A stretch of 64,000 nucleotides of DNA from Alistipes_A hominis (GCF_014288115.1 NZ_JACOOK010000001.1:682001-746000), one strand, 5' to 3'. Shown: positions 1 through 8,739, numbered from the stretch's first letter. Numbers and translations are program-made. Notes: generated from the letters alone by a model not told the origin.

Positions 1-700
1 TGCGGTTCACGGTGATGTTCACGGTCACTTCGCCGCCGCCCTCGCACTGGTAGGCCGGCATGTACAGCGAAACGTCGCGGCGGCCCGGCAGCCAGTAGGA
101 TATCAATACGCTGCCTTTCTGCTTGACGCCGCTCTCCTTTTCGCCCTCCTTCGCTTCGCGCTGGGCCTTGCTGCGGGCGATCATCTCCTGTTCTTCGCGG
201 CGGCCCTTCGCAAAAGCGTCCTGCGAAGCCTTCACGCGTCCGGCTACGGCCGCAGCCTCTTCGTCGAGCCCCTCCATAAAATCGGCGATCGATTTCGACG
301 AGGAAGCGCCCCCGCCCGCAGTCGACGCCGTCGTACGGCCGACCGACTCCGAACGGCCGTTCTCATCGGAGATCCGGTTTTTGACATTGCTGAAATCGTC
401 CCCCTCGTCCTGCTGCTCGGGCACCTGCTGCTGAAGCGTTTCGAGCGCCTGCTGCATATCGGTCAGGTCGATGTACATCGCTCCCTCGACGCGCTCCTGG
501 TTCATCGCGATTTTTACCGAAACGAATACGATCCCGAAAGCCAGGTAAGCGATAATCATGCAGCACAGTCCCACCCGGTGCTCATAAGCCCATGAGCCCA
601 GATCGGTGGGGCCTTTTTCGAAAGGCAGCCTCGGCCGCGGCGGCCGGACATTCGGCGGTACCGGACGCGCAGGGGGCGCCGGTTTGCTTGTTTCCTGCAT
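1..700 (-). CDS. TonB-like envelope protein (3' end outside window)
   Basis: The reading frame runs leftward from ATG at 700 and leaves the window, giving 233 visible residues. It begins with a proline-rich cytoplasmic stretch (about residues 7-26), then one membrane segment (about 45-66), then a long charged, glutamine/glutamate-rich periplasmic linker. The last visible residues (GGGEVTVNITVNR) match the opening strands of the TonB C-terminal domain as seen in Bacteroidota energy transducers. That architecture fits an energy transducer or a TonB-like relative acting at the inner membrane. The gene is divergent from lpxC. The fold call rests on a short C-terminal match and the missing end could change it. 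Confidence 0.6.
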   Translation of the reverse strand, partial: MQETSKPAPPARPVPPNVRPPRPRLPFEKGPTDLGSWAYEHRVGLCCMIIAYLAFGIVFVSVKIAMNQERVEGAMYIDLTDMQQALETLQQQVPEQQDEGDDFSNVKNRISDENGRSESVGRTTASTAGGGASSSKSIADFMEGLDEEAAAVAGRVKASQDAFAKGRREEQEMIARSKAQREAKEGEKESGVKQKGSVLISYWLPGRRDVSLYMPAYQCEGGGEVTVNITVNR

Positions 701-721
701 CGTTTCCCTATAAAAACCGAA

Positions 722-729
722 CAAAAGTA
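722..729 (-). promoter_or_regulatory. -7 box for the TonB-like gene
   Basis: On the minus strand this reads TACTTTTG, matching the Bacteroidota -7 consensus TAnnTTTG. It lies about 22 nt before the ATG at 700. I see no good TTTG -33 partner. Confidence 0.45.
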
Positions 730-750
730 CGATTTCTTTCAAAAAATTCA

Positions 751-758
751 TACCTTTG
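751..758 (+). promoter_or_regulatory. -7 box for lpxC-fabZ
   Basis: TACCTTTG matches TAnnTTTG and sits 28 nt before the ATG at 787. No clear -33 TTTG is present at the usual spacing. It is divergent from the box at 722-729. Confidence 0.5.
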
Positions 759-786
759 CGCGCAAAATAATGTTTTTTCAAAAGTT

Positions 787-2178
787 ATGTCACCGAAACA
801 GCAGACATTGAACGCTCCGATCACTTTTCAGGGAAAAGGCTTGCACACGGGGCTTCATGTTACTATGACCGTCAACCCGGCCGAAGCGGGGCACGGCATC
901 AAATTCAGAAGGATCGATCTCGAGGCCCAACCGACGATCGAAGCCCTGGCCGATTTCGTGGTGGATACATCGCGCGGAACGACCATCGAAAAACGCGGCG
1001 TCCGCGTCAGCACGATCGAGCACGTTATGGCGGCTCTGTGGGGCTGCGGCGTAGACAACGCCCTGATCGACATCGACGCTCCGGAAACCCCGATCATGGA
1101 CGGCTCGGCGCGGGAATACGTCGAAGCCATCGCGCGAACCGGACTCAAAGAGCAGGACGAGGAACGCAAATATTATTCGGTGAGTGAAAAAACGCTTTTC
1201 GAAGCGCCCGAACGCGGCGTCGAGCTGGCGGTATACCCGGACGACGAATTTTCAATCAACGTCAACATCGATTTCAACTCCAAAATCATAGGCAACCAGT
1301 ATGCGCGCCTCGACCGTATCGGGGATTTCGCGGAACAGATCGCCCCGTGCCGCACGTTCGTCTTTCTGCACGAACTGGAACCGCTGATCAAGAACAACCT
1401 GATCAAAGGAGGCGACCTGGACAACGCCATCGTGATCGTCGAAAACAAGATCCCGGACGAAGAACTCGCCCGGCTGTCGGAACTTTTCAACAAAAAGGAC
1501 GTTCAGGTCGACGAAGGCTACCTGAACAACATCCAACTCCGCTTTCCGAACGAACCGTCTCGCCACAAGCTGCTGGACATGGTCGGCGATCTGGCGCTGA
1601 TCGGTATGCGCATCCACGGACGCGTAGTCGCCTACCGCCCGGGCCATGCCGCCAATACCGAACTGGCCAAAATAATCCGCAGGAACATCAAGCGGGACGC
1701 GGCTAAGCCCCGTTTCCATTTCGAGCCGGACTCGACTCCCGTATACGACATCAAACAGATCAAGGGCATGTTACCCCACCGTCCTCCGTTCCTGCTGGTA
1801 GATAAGGTAATGCACCTGGACAGCGAGAACGTGGTCGGGATTAAGAACGTAACGATGAACGAGCCGTTTTTCGTGGGACACTTCCCGAACGAGCCGGTCA
1901 TGCCGGGCGTGCTGATCATCGAGGCGATGGCCCAGTGCGGCGGGATTCTGGCGCTCAGCAGCGTTCCCGACCCGGAAAACTACTCGACCTATTTTCTCAA
2001 GATCGACGGCGTGAAGTTCCGGGACAAAGTGGTTCCCGGCGACACGTTGCAGTTCGAACTGAAACTGGCCGAACCGATCCGGCGCGGAATCGTCACCATG
2101 GAAGCGAAAGCCTACGTGGGCAACCGTTTTACGACCGAAGCGACGCTGATGGCGCAGATCGCCCGCAACAAAGACTGA
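787..2178 (+). CDS. lpxC-fabZ: Bifunctional UDP-3-O-acyl-GlcNAc deacetylase / 3-hydroxyacyl-ACP dehydratase
   Basis: A 463-residue fusion of LpxC (about 1-310), the zinc deacetylase committing UDP-GlcNAc to lipid A, with FabZ (about 322-463), the hydroxyacyl-ACP dehydratase of fatty acid synthesis. The LpxC zinc ligands are visible: H79 in STIEHV, H260 and D264 in HKLLD, plus H287 in the RPGH motif. FabZ shows LPHRPPFLLVD, H365 in GHFP and E379 in EAMAQ. The fusion is typical of Bacteroidota. The frame is open further upstream to 592, but ATG 787 is chosen because LpxC homology starts there and a -7 box lies just before it. lpxA follows after 32 nt. Confidence 0.96.
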   Translation: MSPKQQTLNAPITFQGKGLHTGLHVTMTVNPAEAGHGIKFRRIDLEAQPTIEALADFVVDTSRGTTIEKRGVRVSTIEHVMAALWGCGVDNALIDIDAPETPIMDGSAREYVEAIARTGLKEQDEERKYYSVSEKTLFEAPERGVELAVYPDDEFSINVNIDFNSKIIGNQYARLDRIGDFAEQIAPCRTFVFLHELEPLIKNNLIKGGDLDNAIVIVENKIPDEELARLSELFNKKDVQVDEGYLNNIQLRFPNEPSRHKLLDMVGDLALIGMRIHGRVVAYRPGHAANTELAKIIRRNIKRDAAKPRFHFEPDSTPVYDIKQIKGMLPHRPPFLLVDKVMHLDSENVVGIKNVTMNEPFFVGHFPNEPVMPGVLIIEAMAQCGGILALSSVPDPENYSTYFLKIDGVKFRDKVVPGDTLQFELKLAEPIRRGIVTMEAKAYVGNRFTTEATLMAQIARNKD

Positions 2179-2210
2179 CAACCCGAACAGAAATCCATAA
2201 TCCGAGTATA

Positions 2211-3014
2211 ATGATAAGTAAATCAGCCCATGTTTCCGAAAATGCAAAATTGGGAGAAGGCGTAACCGTCGAACCTTTTGCATACATTGCAGCCGATGTC
2301 GTGATCGGCGACGGTTGCTGGATCGGCCCGGGAGCCGTGATCCTGGACGGCGCACGGCTGGGAAACAACTGCAAAATACACACCTCGGCCGTAATCGCCG
2401 GCGTACCGCAGGATCTGAAATTCCGCGGCGAATACTCGACCGTGGAGATCGGCGACAACACGTCGATCCGCGAATGCGCCACCATCAACCGCGGTACGGC
2501 GGCCAAAGGAGTGACCAAAGTGGGAAGCAACACGCTGATCATGGCTTACGCGCATGTCGGACACGATTGCACCGTAGGAGACAACTGCGTGATCGTCAAC
2601 GGCGTTTCGCTGGCCGGAGAAGTCGAAGTCCAGGACTGGGCGATCCTCGGCGGACACTCGGCGGTTCACCAGTTCTGCCGGATCGGGGCCCACGTGATGC
2701 TCAGCGGCGGATCGTTGGTCAGCAAAGATATCCCGCCGTTCGTGAAAGCGGCCCACAACCCGCTGTCGTTCGTCGGAGCCAACTTCATCGGTTTGCGTCG
2801 CAGGGGATTCTCGCCGGAAAAAATCAACGAGATCCAGGAGATGTTCCGCATCCTTTTCCAATCGGGCTACAACTATTCGCGCGCCTGCGAAATGGTCGAA
2901 AACCAGGTGCCGCAATCTGCCGAACGGGATCTGGTGCTCGACTTCATCCGAAGCTCCAAACGGGGCATCCTGAAGCCGTACAACCCGAAAAAAAGCGACG
3001 ACGAAATCGAATAA
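2211..3014 (+). CDS. lpxA: Acyl-ACP:UDP-N-acetylglucosamine O-acyltransferase
   Basis: LpxA transfers a 3-hydroxyacyl chain from ACP to UDP-GlcNAc, the first step of lipid A synthesis in the cytoplasm. The 267-residue protein has the hexapeptide periodicity of a left-handed beta-helix (about 1-190) and a helical C-terminus. The catalytic histidine is H118 in VGHDCTVG. ATG 2211 was chosen because the hexapeptide repeats start at once after it, although the frame is open upstream inside lpxC-fabZ. It is co-directional with and 32 nt downstream of lpxC-fabZ, so both lipid A steps are probably co-transcribed. Confidence 0.95.
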   Translation: MISKSAHVSENAKLGEGVTVEPFAYIAADVVIGDGCWIGPGAVILDGARLGNNCKIHTSAVIAGVPQDLKFRGEYSTVEIGDNTSIRECATINRGTAAKGVTKVGSNTLIMAYAHVGHDCTVGDNCVIVNGVSLAGEVEVQDWAILGGHSAVHQFCRIGAHVMLSGGSLVSKDIPPFVKAAHNPLSFVGANFIGLRRRGFSPEKINEIQEMFRILFQSGYNYSRACEMVENQVPQSAERDLVLDFIRSSKRGILKPYNPKKSDDEIE

Positions 3015-3117
3015 CGACAGGCGCCGAACGACCGTCCCGGTGCATACGACTGATCCGGATCCCGGTCCGGCCGTTGTATTCGCTGGTCGCCGCGACACGA
3101 AAATTAACGGAAATTTG

Positions 3118-3148
3118 TTGTTTTTTTCAATAAATAAAGCTACATTTG
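3118..3148 (+). promoter_or_regulatory. Promoter of the rimP-nusA-infB operon
   Basis: A -7 box TACATTTG lies at 3141-3148, with TTG at 3118-3120 about 20 nt upstream and TTTG nearby at 3114-3117. Transcription would start near 3155, shortly before the GC-rich hairpin at 3166-3183. Confidence 0.55.
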
Positions 3149-3165
3149 CAGCGTAGCGGAAAGAT

Positions 3166-3191
3166 GGGGGACGGGAGTCCCCCGTTTTATT
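3166..3191 (+). terminator. Leader hairpin before rimP, terminator-like
   Basis: GGGGGAC at 3166-3172 pairs perfectly with GTCCCCC at 3177-3183 across a GGGA tetraloop, and is followed by GTTTTATTA. It lies between the predicted start site near 3155 and rimP at 3228, so it could be an attenuator or a 5'-end stabiliser of the operon mRNA. It could also end stray transcripts from lpxA. Confidence 0.5.
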
Positions 3192-3227
3192 AACCCTACC
3201 CCGGAACTTTCGACAAATCGTACATCC

Positions 3228-3695
3228 ATGATAGATACCGAACGGATACGTGAAATCATCGACGAAAAACTGGCCGGAACGGATCTGTTCCTGGTCGGTA
3301 TCCGGCAGTCGCCGTCCAACGAGATCGAAATTACGATCGACAGCGACACGTCGGTGGGAATCGACCGTTGCGCGGAACTGAGCCGGGCGGTCGAAGAGGC
3401 GTTCGACCGGGATGCAGAGGATTTCGAACTAACGGTCATGTCGGCCGGCATAGGTCAGCCGCTCACGATGCTGCGGCAGTACCGCAAGCTGATCGGCCGG
3501 GAAGTCGAGGCGGTGCTGAAAGACGGATCGAAACTGACCGCCGTTCTGAAAGACGCGTCCGCAGAGGCGCTTACGCTGAGTTACAGCGAAAAAGTAGCCG
3601 TAGAAGGTAAAAAACGCCGGGTATCGGTCGAACGCGAACGGACGATCCCGCTCGCGGAGATCAAGACGACCCGCGAACACCTGCGATTCAAGTAA
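3228..3695 (+). CDS. rimP: Ribosome maturation factor
   Basis: RimP assists assembly of the 30S ribosomal subunit. The protein has 155 residues, the usual length, with an N-terminal alpha/beta domain containing the family segment around FLVGIR and IEITIDSD and the SAGIGQPL motif at about residues 72-79, and a C-terminal SH3-like barrel. It sits directly before nusA in the rimP-nusA-infB order found across bacteria, which supports the call although sequence conservation in the family is low. Confidence 0.92.
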   Translation: MIDTERIREIIDEKLAGTDLFLVGIRQSPSNEIEITIDSDTSVGIDRCAELSRAVEEAFDRDAEDFELTVMSAGIGQPLTMLRQYRKLIGREVEAVLKDGSKLTAVLKDASAEALTLSYSEKVAVEGKKRRVSVERERTIPLAEIKTTREHLRFK

Positions 3696-3784
3696 CGAAA
3701 CGGCAGCCGGCCCGGCGAGGGCCGCAACCGGATATAAAACATACACAAAAAAAGCTAAAGTAAAGTTAACCAAAACGTACCGGG

Positions 3785-3823
3785 GGCAATGGTCGGAAAA
3801 CCGTAAGGCCGTATTGCCTGTTA
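3785..3823 (+). promoter_or_regulatory. Stem-loop in the rimP-nusA spacer
   Basis: GGCAAT at 3785-3790 can pair with ATTGCC at 3813-3818, and an inner CGG/CCG stem can form between. It is followed by a T-rich stretch before nusA at 3842. The spacer is unusually long (146 nt) for this operon. Function is not evident; a weak intra-operon terminator or processing site is possible. Confidence 0.3.
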
Positions 3824-3841
3824 AAATTTTACATTACAGAT

Positions 3842-5254
3842 ATGGACAATCTCAATCTCGTAAACACGTTCGCGGAGTTCAAAGAGCTTAAGAACATCGA
3901 TAAGAGCACCATGATCGGTGTTCTGGAAGATGTGTTTCGTCACTTGCTGATCAAGACTTACGAAACGGACGAAAATTTCGACGTGATCATCAACCCGGAA
4001 AAGGGAGACCTCGAAATATGGCGCAACCGGACGATCGTGGAGGACGGAACGGTGGAAAACCCGAACCAGCAGATCTCGCTGACCGACGCCCGCAAAATCG
4101 ACCCGACCTACGAAATGGGCGAAGAGGTGGCCGAAGAGATCAAGCTGGCCGACTTCGGAAGGCGCGCCGTGCTGTCGCTGCGGCAGAATCTCGCCTCGCG
4201 GATACTCGACCTGGAAAAGGCCAATCTGTTCAACAAATATACCGAAAAAGTGGGCGAAATCATTACCGGAGAGGTCTACCAGGTATGGAAAAAGGAAATA
4301 CTCGTGCTGGACGACGAAGAGAACGAACTGGTGCTGCCGAAAGCGGAACAGATCCCGAACGATTTCTTCCGCAAGGGCGACAGCATCAAGGCGATCGTTT
4401 CGAAAGTGGAGATGAAGAACAACAACCCCTACATCGTTCTGTCGCGTACCGCCCCGGAATTCCTCGAACGGCTTTTCGAGATGGAGGTCCCTGAAATTTA
4501 CGACGGCCTGATCACGATCAAGAAGATCGTCCGCATCCCCGGCGAACGCGCCAAAGTCGCCGTAGAATCCTACGACGACCGCATCGACCCGGTAGGCGCC
4601 TGCGTCGGCATGAAGGGCTCGCGCATCTATTCGATCGTCAAGGAGCTGCGCAACGAGAACATCGACGTGGTGAACTATACGACCAACACGCAGTTGTTCA
4701 TCCAGCGGGCGCTGAACCCGGCCAAAATCTCGTCGATCAACCTCAACGAGCAAACCAAGACCGCGGCAATCTACCTGAAACCGGAAGAAGTTTCGCTGGC
4801 GATCGGCAAAGGCGGCCTGAACATCCGGCTCGCGAGCATGCTGACCGGATACGATATCGACGTCTACCGCGAACTGGAAGAGGAAGACATCGCTCTGGAT
4901 ACGTTCAAAGACCGGATCGACGGCTGGATTATCGACAAGCTGAAAAGCATTGGCTGCGACACGGTCAAGAGCGTGTTGGAACTCTCCGTCGCGGAACTGG
5001 CCCAGCGTTCCGACCTGGAGGAAGAGACCGCGCAGGAGATCATCGACATCCTGAAATCGGAAGAAGAGGACGTGAGCCTGGACGAATTTAAGGATGAGAT
5101 CGACGAAGCGATCATCGATAAGTTCAAGAGCATCGGCCGCGACACGGCCAAAAGCGTACTGGAACTTTCGGCCGAAGAACTGGCCAAGCGCACGGGGATC
5201 GACGCCGGAACCCTGCAGGAGGTACTGAATATTTTGAAATCGGAATTCGAATAG
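3842..5254 (+). CDS. nusA: Transcription termination/antitermination factor NusA
   Basis: NusA binds RNA polymerase and nascent RNA to control pausing, termination and antitermination. The 470-residue protein shows the N-terminal polymerase-binding domain (about 1-125), an S1 domain (about 137-205), KH1 with GACVGMKGSRI near 250, and KH2 with AIGKGGLNIRLA near 320. The tail contains two tandem units of about 60 residues (about 347-407 and 408-468) that are very similar to each other: both contain IDK.KSIG.DT.KSVLELS and end in ILKSE. They resemble helix-hairpin-helix/acidic-repeat domains. It is followed by a small membrane protein and then infB. Confidence 0.95.
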   Translation: MDNLNLVNTFAEFKELKNIDKSTMIGVLEDVFRHLLIKTYETDENFDVIINPEKGDLEIWRNRTIVEDGTVENPNQQISLTDARKIDPTYEMGEEVAEEIKLADFGRRAVLSLRQNLASRILDLEKANLFNKYTEKVGEIITGEVYQVWKKEILVLDDEENELVLPKAEQIPNDFFRKGDSIKAIVSKVEMKNNNPYIVLSRTAPEFLERLFEMEVPEIYDGLITIKKIVRIPGERAKVAVESYDDRIDPVGACVGMKGSRIYSIVKELRNENIDVVNYTTNTQLFIQRALNPAKISSINLNEQTKTAAIYLKPEEVSLAIGKGGLNIRLASMLTGYDIDVYRELEEEDIALDTFKDRIDGWIIDKLKSIGCDTVKSVLELSVAELAQRSDLEEETAQEIIDILKSEEEDVSLDEFKDEIDEAIIDKFKSIGRDTAKSVLELSAEELAKRTGIDAGTLQEVLNILKSEFE

Positions 5255-5319
5255 CGCGCGGAAACGGGCCGGACGAAGGAAGCCGGCCGCGAACGATCGC
5301 AGAACGTTACGAAAGAGGA

Positions 5320-5637
5320 ATGAATACATTCGCTTTATCCATGTGCATCGGCCTGGGCGCAGGCATTGCGGACATCGTCCCGATGATCGCGCAGAAACTG
5401 CCGGCGCACTCGACGGTATCCGTTTTCCTGCACTACTTTTTCGTTTCGATCGTGATCGTGAACATGGATTTGCCGCACATCCCCTGGTGGATCGAGGGAG
5501 GCGTGGTAGGCCTCGCGCTGACGATCCCGATGCCGATTCAGGTGGGGCACGCCGACCGCAAGCCGTTGCCCGTCATCGCGGCGAACGCCGTCGTACTGGG
5601 AACGCTGGTCGGGATAGCGGGTCACCTGCTACGGTGA
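5320..5637 (+). CDS. Small predicted integral membrane protein in the nusA-infB operon
   Basis: The 105-residue product is strongly hydrophobic, with about three membrane segments (roughly 4-22, 34-50, 62-80) and a possible fourth at 86-104. I do not recognise a family. It lies 65 nt after nusA and 71 nt before infB on the same strand and so is very probably co-transcribed with them, but nothing in its sequence suggests a role in translation. Codon use resembles the neighbours. It is considered real because it is the only long open frame in a conserved operon gap and has a coherent hydrophobic pattern. Confidence 0.7.
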   Translation: MNTFALSMCIGLGAGIADIVPMIAQKLPAHSTVSVFLHYFFVSIVIVNMDLPHIPWWIEGGVVGLALTIPMPIQVGHADRKPLPVIAANAVVLGTLVGIAGHLLR

Positions 5638-5708
5638 CCGTCCGGCAAACAACTTAGATAAGAACAAATAAGAGTCGATATAGATCCGAACCCGAAAAAC
5701 GAAGCAAT

Positions 5709-8591
5709 ATGTCAAATGAAAGAAGACTTAGACTCCATCAGGTTGCGAGAGAGTTAAAAGTGGGACAAACAACAATTATTGAATTTCTTGAAAAAAAGGG
5801 AATCAAGGTGGACAATTCGCCCAGTTCGATCATCGAACCGGCTGCGTATGCCATCCTGGATAAAGAGTTCGGCGGAAACAAGCACATCGAGAAGGTGAAT
5901 ATCCGTGAAAAGATAAACCTGAAGCATGAATCCGTTTCGCTGGACGACCGCAAGGAGAACGAGCAGAACGGCTCCGACGACGGCGCCGATTTCAAGAACG
6001 AGGTAATTATCAAAAGCGGCGTGATCAATGTCAAGGACGAAGTGGCGAGAATGGCCACACCTAAGATATTGGGTAAGATCGATCTATCGGACAACCACAA
6101 GAAGAAAAATACGGCGGAACCGGCTACGGAGAAAAAACCTGAAGCTCCGAAGGCGGCTCCCATCGCGACCCCCGTGAAGAAACAGGAAGCGCCCAAACCG
6201 GCTGTCGAGCCGGTCGTCAGCGCTCCGGCTGCCCCTGCTACGCCGGCAGCGGCCGCTCCGGTTGCCGCCTCCGTCCCCCATGCAGCACCGGCCGCTGCGC
6301 CCAAGCCCTCCGAAACCGTCGCGGAAACAACGGCCGATAAGACGGAAGTCGTAATCCAGAACCAGACCTACGACCAGCGGATGGCCGCCGACGAAAGCAA
6401 CCTGTTCCGTCCGGGCGAAGGCACCAAACTGTCGGGGCCGAAGGTTTTGGGGAAAATCGACGTGAAATCCTTCGAAAAGAAGAAGGGCGAGGACAGCCAC
6501 CGCAAACGGGAGAAACGCAAGCGGATTTCGAAAGACAAAGTAGACATTACGCAGAAGCAAAACCAGCCGACCGGCAAGGACAACCGGCCGAAGGCTGCGC
6601 CGAACGGCGCTCCGGGCGCGGCGGGTTCCGGTAAAAGCGCCTTCAAGGACAGGCGGAAAGGGAAAGCGGTAAAACCGGTGGTGAAAGCGGAAGTCAGCGA
6701 AGAAGAAGTACAGAAGCAAATCAAAGATACCCTGGCCCGTCTGACGGCCAAAGGCCCGAAGTTCAAAACGTCGAAGCACCGCCGCGACAAGCGGGAAGCG
6801 GTATCGGCCCGTATGAACGAAGAGCTGGAACGCCAGGAAAAAGAAAAAAGCGTACTGAAGGTGACCGAATTCGTAACGGTCAGCGAACTGGCGACCATGA
6901 TGGACGTCAGCGTAACCGACGTCATCACGGCCTGCATGAACCTGGGGCTGATGGTTTCGATCAACCAGCGCCTCGACGCCGAAGCGTTGGTCGTGGTGGC
7001 CGAAGAGTTCGGTTTCAAAGTCGAGTTCGTTGCGGTTGAGATTCAGGAAGCAATCGACACGGAGGACGAAACGGACGAAGACGCCGTTCCGCGGCCGCCG
7101 ATCGTTACGGTGATGGGGCACGTCGACCACGGTAAAACGTCGTTGTTGGATAACATCCGCAAGGCGAACGTAATCGCCGGCGAAGCGGGCGGTATCACGC
7201 AACACATCGGGGCATACAGCGTGAAACTCGACGACGGCCGGCGCATCACGTTCCTCGATACGCCGGGTCACGAAGCGTTTACGGCCATGCGTGCCCGCGG
7301 GGCGAAAGTGACCGACGTGGCGATCATCATCGTAGCCGCGGACGACAACGTGATGCCGCAAACCATCGAGGCGATCAACCATGCGGCCGCCGCACAGGTC
7401 CCGATCGTTTTCGCGATCAACAAGATCGACAAGCCGGGAGCCAACCCGGAAAAGATCAAAGAGGAACTGTCGGCCATGAACTACCTGGTTGAAGATTGGG
7501 GCGGTAAATACCAGTGCCAGGAGATCTCGGCCAAGCAGGGCATCAACCTCGACAAGTTGCTCGAAAAGGTGCTGCTCGAAGCCGAATTCCTCGACCTGAA
7601 AGCCAATCCCGACCGGAAAGCCCAAGGCGCGGTGATCGAATCCACGCTGGATAAAGGGCGCGGTTACGTTGCGACAGTGCTGGTACAGAACGGCACGCTG
7701 CGGGTCGGCGACATGCTGCTGTCGGGCATCTACACCGGCCGCGTGAAGGCGATGTTCAACGAACGCGGCACGCGGATCACCGAAGCGCCCCCGTCCACGC
7801 CGGTGCTGGTGCTCGGGCTGAACGGCGCTCCGCAAGCCGGGGACTCGTTCAACGTGATGGACGACGAACGTTCGGCGCGCGACATCGCCAACAAGCGCGA
7901 ACAGTTGCAGCGGATGCAGGGCCTGCGCACCCAGAAGCACATCACGCTCGACGAAATCGGACGCCGCATCGCGATCGGCAATTTCAAGGAGCTGAACATC
8001 ATCATCAAGGGCGACGTGGACGGTTCGATCGAAGCGATGGCCGACTCGCTGATCAAACTGTCGAAAGAAGAGGTTCAGGTCAACGTGATTCACAAGGCCG
8101 TAGGCCCGATCTCCGAATCGGACGTGATCCTGGCCGCCGCTTCGAACGCCGTGATCGTCGGATTCCAGGTGCGGCCTTCCGCCGCGGCCCGGAAACTGGC
8201 AGAGAAGGAAGAGATCGAAATCCGACTCTACTCGATCATTTACGACGCGATCAACGATATCAAAGACGCCATCGAGGGTATGCTCGCCCCGGTGATGAAG
8301 GAGGAAATCGTATGTTCGGTCGAAGTGATGGAAGTGTTCAAGATCACGAAGGTCGGCACGGTCGCCGGCTGTCTGGTGCGCGAAGGCAAGATTACGCGGC
8401 ATACGAGCATCCGCGTAATCCGCGACGGCATCGTGGTCTACACCGGCAAGCTCGGTTCGCTGAAGCGTTTCAAGGATGACGTCAAAGAGGTGAACAACGG
8501 GCTCGAATGCGGACTGAACATCGAGAATTACAACGATATCCACGTAGGCGATATCATCGAAGGTTACGAACAGGTCGAAGTTAAAAAATAA
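5709..8591 (+). CDS. infB: Translation initiation factor IF-2
   Basis: IF-2 is the GTPase that delivers initiator tRNA to the 30S subunit and promotes subunit joining. The 960-residue protein has an IF2_N helix domain at about 6-55, a long Ala/Pro/Lys-rich linker (about 130-340), a second IF2_N-like domain at about 385-440, and a G domain with GHVDHGKT at 470-477, DTPGHE and NKID. Domains II-IV follow to the C-terminus. The N-terminal extension is long but normal for Bacteroidota. It ends the rimP-nusA-infB operon and is followed by a terminator. Confidence 0.96.
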   Translation: MSNERRLRLHQVARELKVGQTTIIEFLEKKGIKVDNSPSSIIEPAAYAILDKEFGGNKHIEKVNIREKINLKHESVSLDDRKENEQNGSDDGADFKNEVIIKSGVINVKDEVARMATPKILGKIDLSDNHKKKNTAEPATEKKPEAPKAAPIATPVKKQEAPKPAVEPVVSAPAAPATPAAAAPVAASVPHAAPAAAPKPSETVAETTADKTEVVIQNQTYDQRMAADESNLFRPGEGTKLSGPKVLGKIDVKSFEKKKGEDSHRKREKRKRISKDKVDITQKQNQPTGKDNRPKAAPNGAPGAAGSGKSAFKDRRKGKAVKPVVKAEVSEEEVQKQIKDTLARLTAKGPKFKTSKHRRDKREAVSARMNEELERQEKEKSVLKVTEFVTVSELATMMDVSVTDVITACMNLGLMVSINQRLDAEALVVVAEEFGFKVEFVAVEIQEAIDTEDETDEDAVPRPPIVTVMGHVDHGKTSLLDNIRKANVIAGEAGGITQHIGAYSVKLDDGRRITFLDTPGHEAFTAMRARGAKVTDVAIIIVAADDNVMPQTIEAINHAAAAQVPIVFAINKIDKPGANPEKIKEELSAMNYLVEDWGGKYQCQEISAKQGINLDKLLEKVLLEAEFLDLKANPDRKAQGAVIESTLDKGRGYVATVLVQNGTLRVGDMLLSGIYTGRVKAMFNERGTRITEAPPSTPVLVLGLNGAPQAGDSFNVMDDERSARDIANKREQLQRMQGLRTQKHITLDEIGRRIAIGNFKELNIIIKGDVDGSIEAMADSLIKLSKEEVQVNVIHKAVGPISESDVILAAASNAVIVGFQVRPSAAARKLAEKEEIEIRLYSIIYDAINDIKDAIEGMLAPVMKEEIVCSVEVMEVFKITKVGTVAGCLVREGKITRHTSIRVIRDGIVVYTGKLGSLKRFKDDVKEVNNGLECGLNIENYNDIHVGDIIEGYEQVEVKK

Positions 8592-8618
8592 CCTCGCCGA
8601 CGCCGAACCCGTCGTTTT

Positions 8619-8660
8619 GCGGGCCGTCCTCACGAATCGGGGGCGGCCCGCTTCGATTTT
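8619..8660 (+). terminator. Terminator of the infB operon
   Basis: An 11-bp stem with one mismatch, GCGGGCCGTCC against GGGCGGCCCGC, encloses a short loop and is followed by TTCGATTTT. It lies 28 nt after infB. Confidence 0.7.
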
Positions 8661-8697
8661 ATGCCGGTCATCCGGCACGAATTTCCGATAAAATGAT

Positions 8698-8705
8698 TAA
8701 TTTTG
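8698..8705 (+). promoter_or_regulatory. -7 box for the rhamnosidase gene
   Basis: TAATTTTG matches TAnnTTTG, 35 nt before the ATG at 8740 and just after the infB terminator. No clear -33 TTTG is present. Confidence 0.45.
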
Positions 8706-8739
8706 GCAGAAACCGAACCGAATAACCCGAAATTAGCCT

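Noticed and set aside
592..786. N-terminal extension of lpxC-fabZ back to 592
   Set aside because: It lacks LpxC similarity, overlaps the divergent TonB-like gene and its promoter, and the -7 box at 751-758 lies inside it.
3821..5329. Long open frame antisense to nusA (about 500 codons)
   Set aside because: It mirrors the codon bias of nusA, has no family resemblance and starts outside any promoter context; it is a shadow of GC-rich coding DNA.
6084..8678. 864-codon open frame antisense to infB
   Set aside because: The predicted protein is Arg/His/Asp/Phe-rich low-complexity typical of antisense translation, and infB is certain on the other strand.
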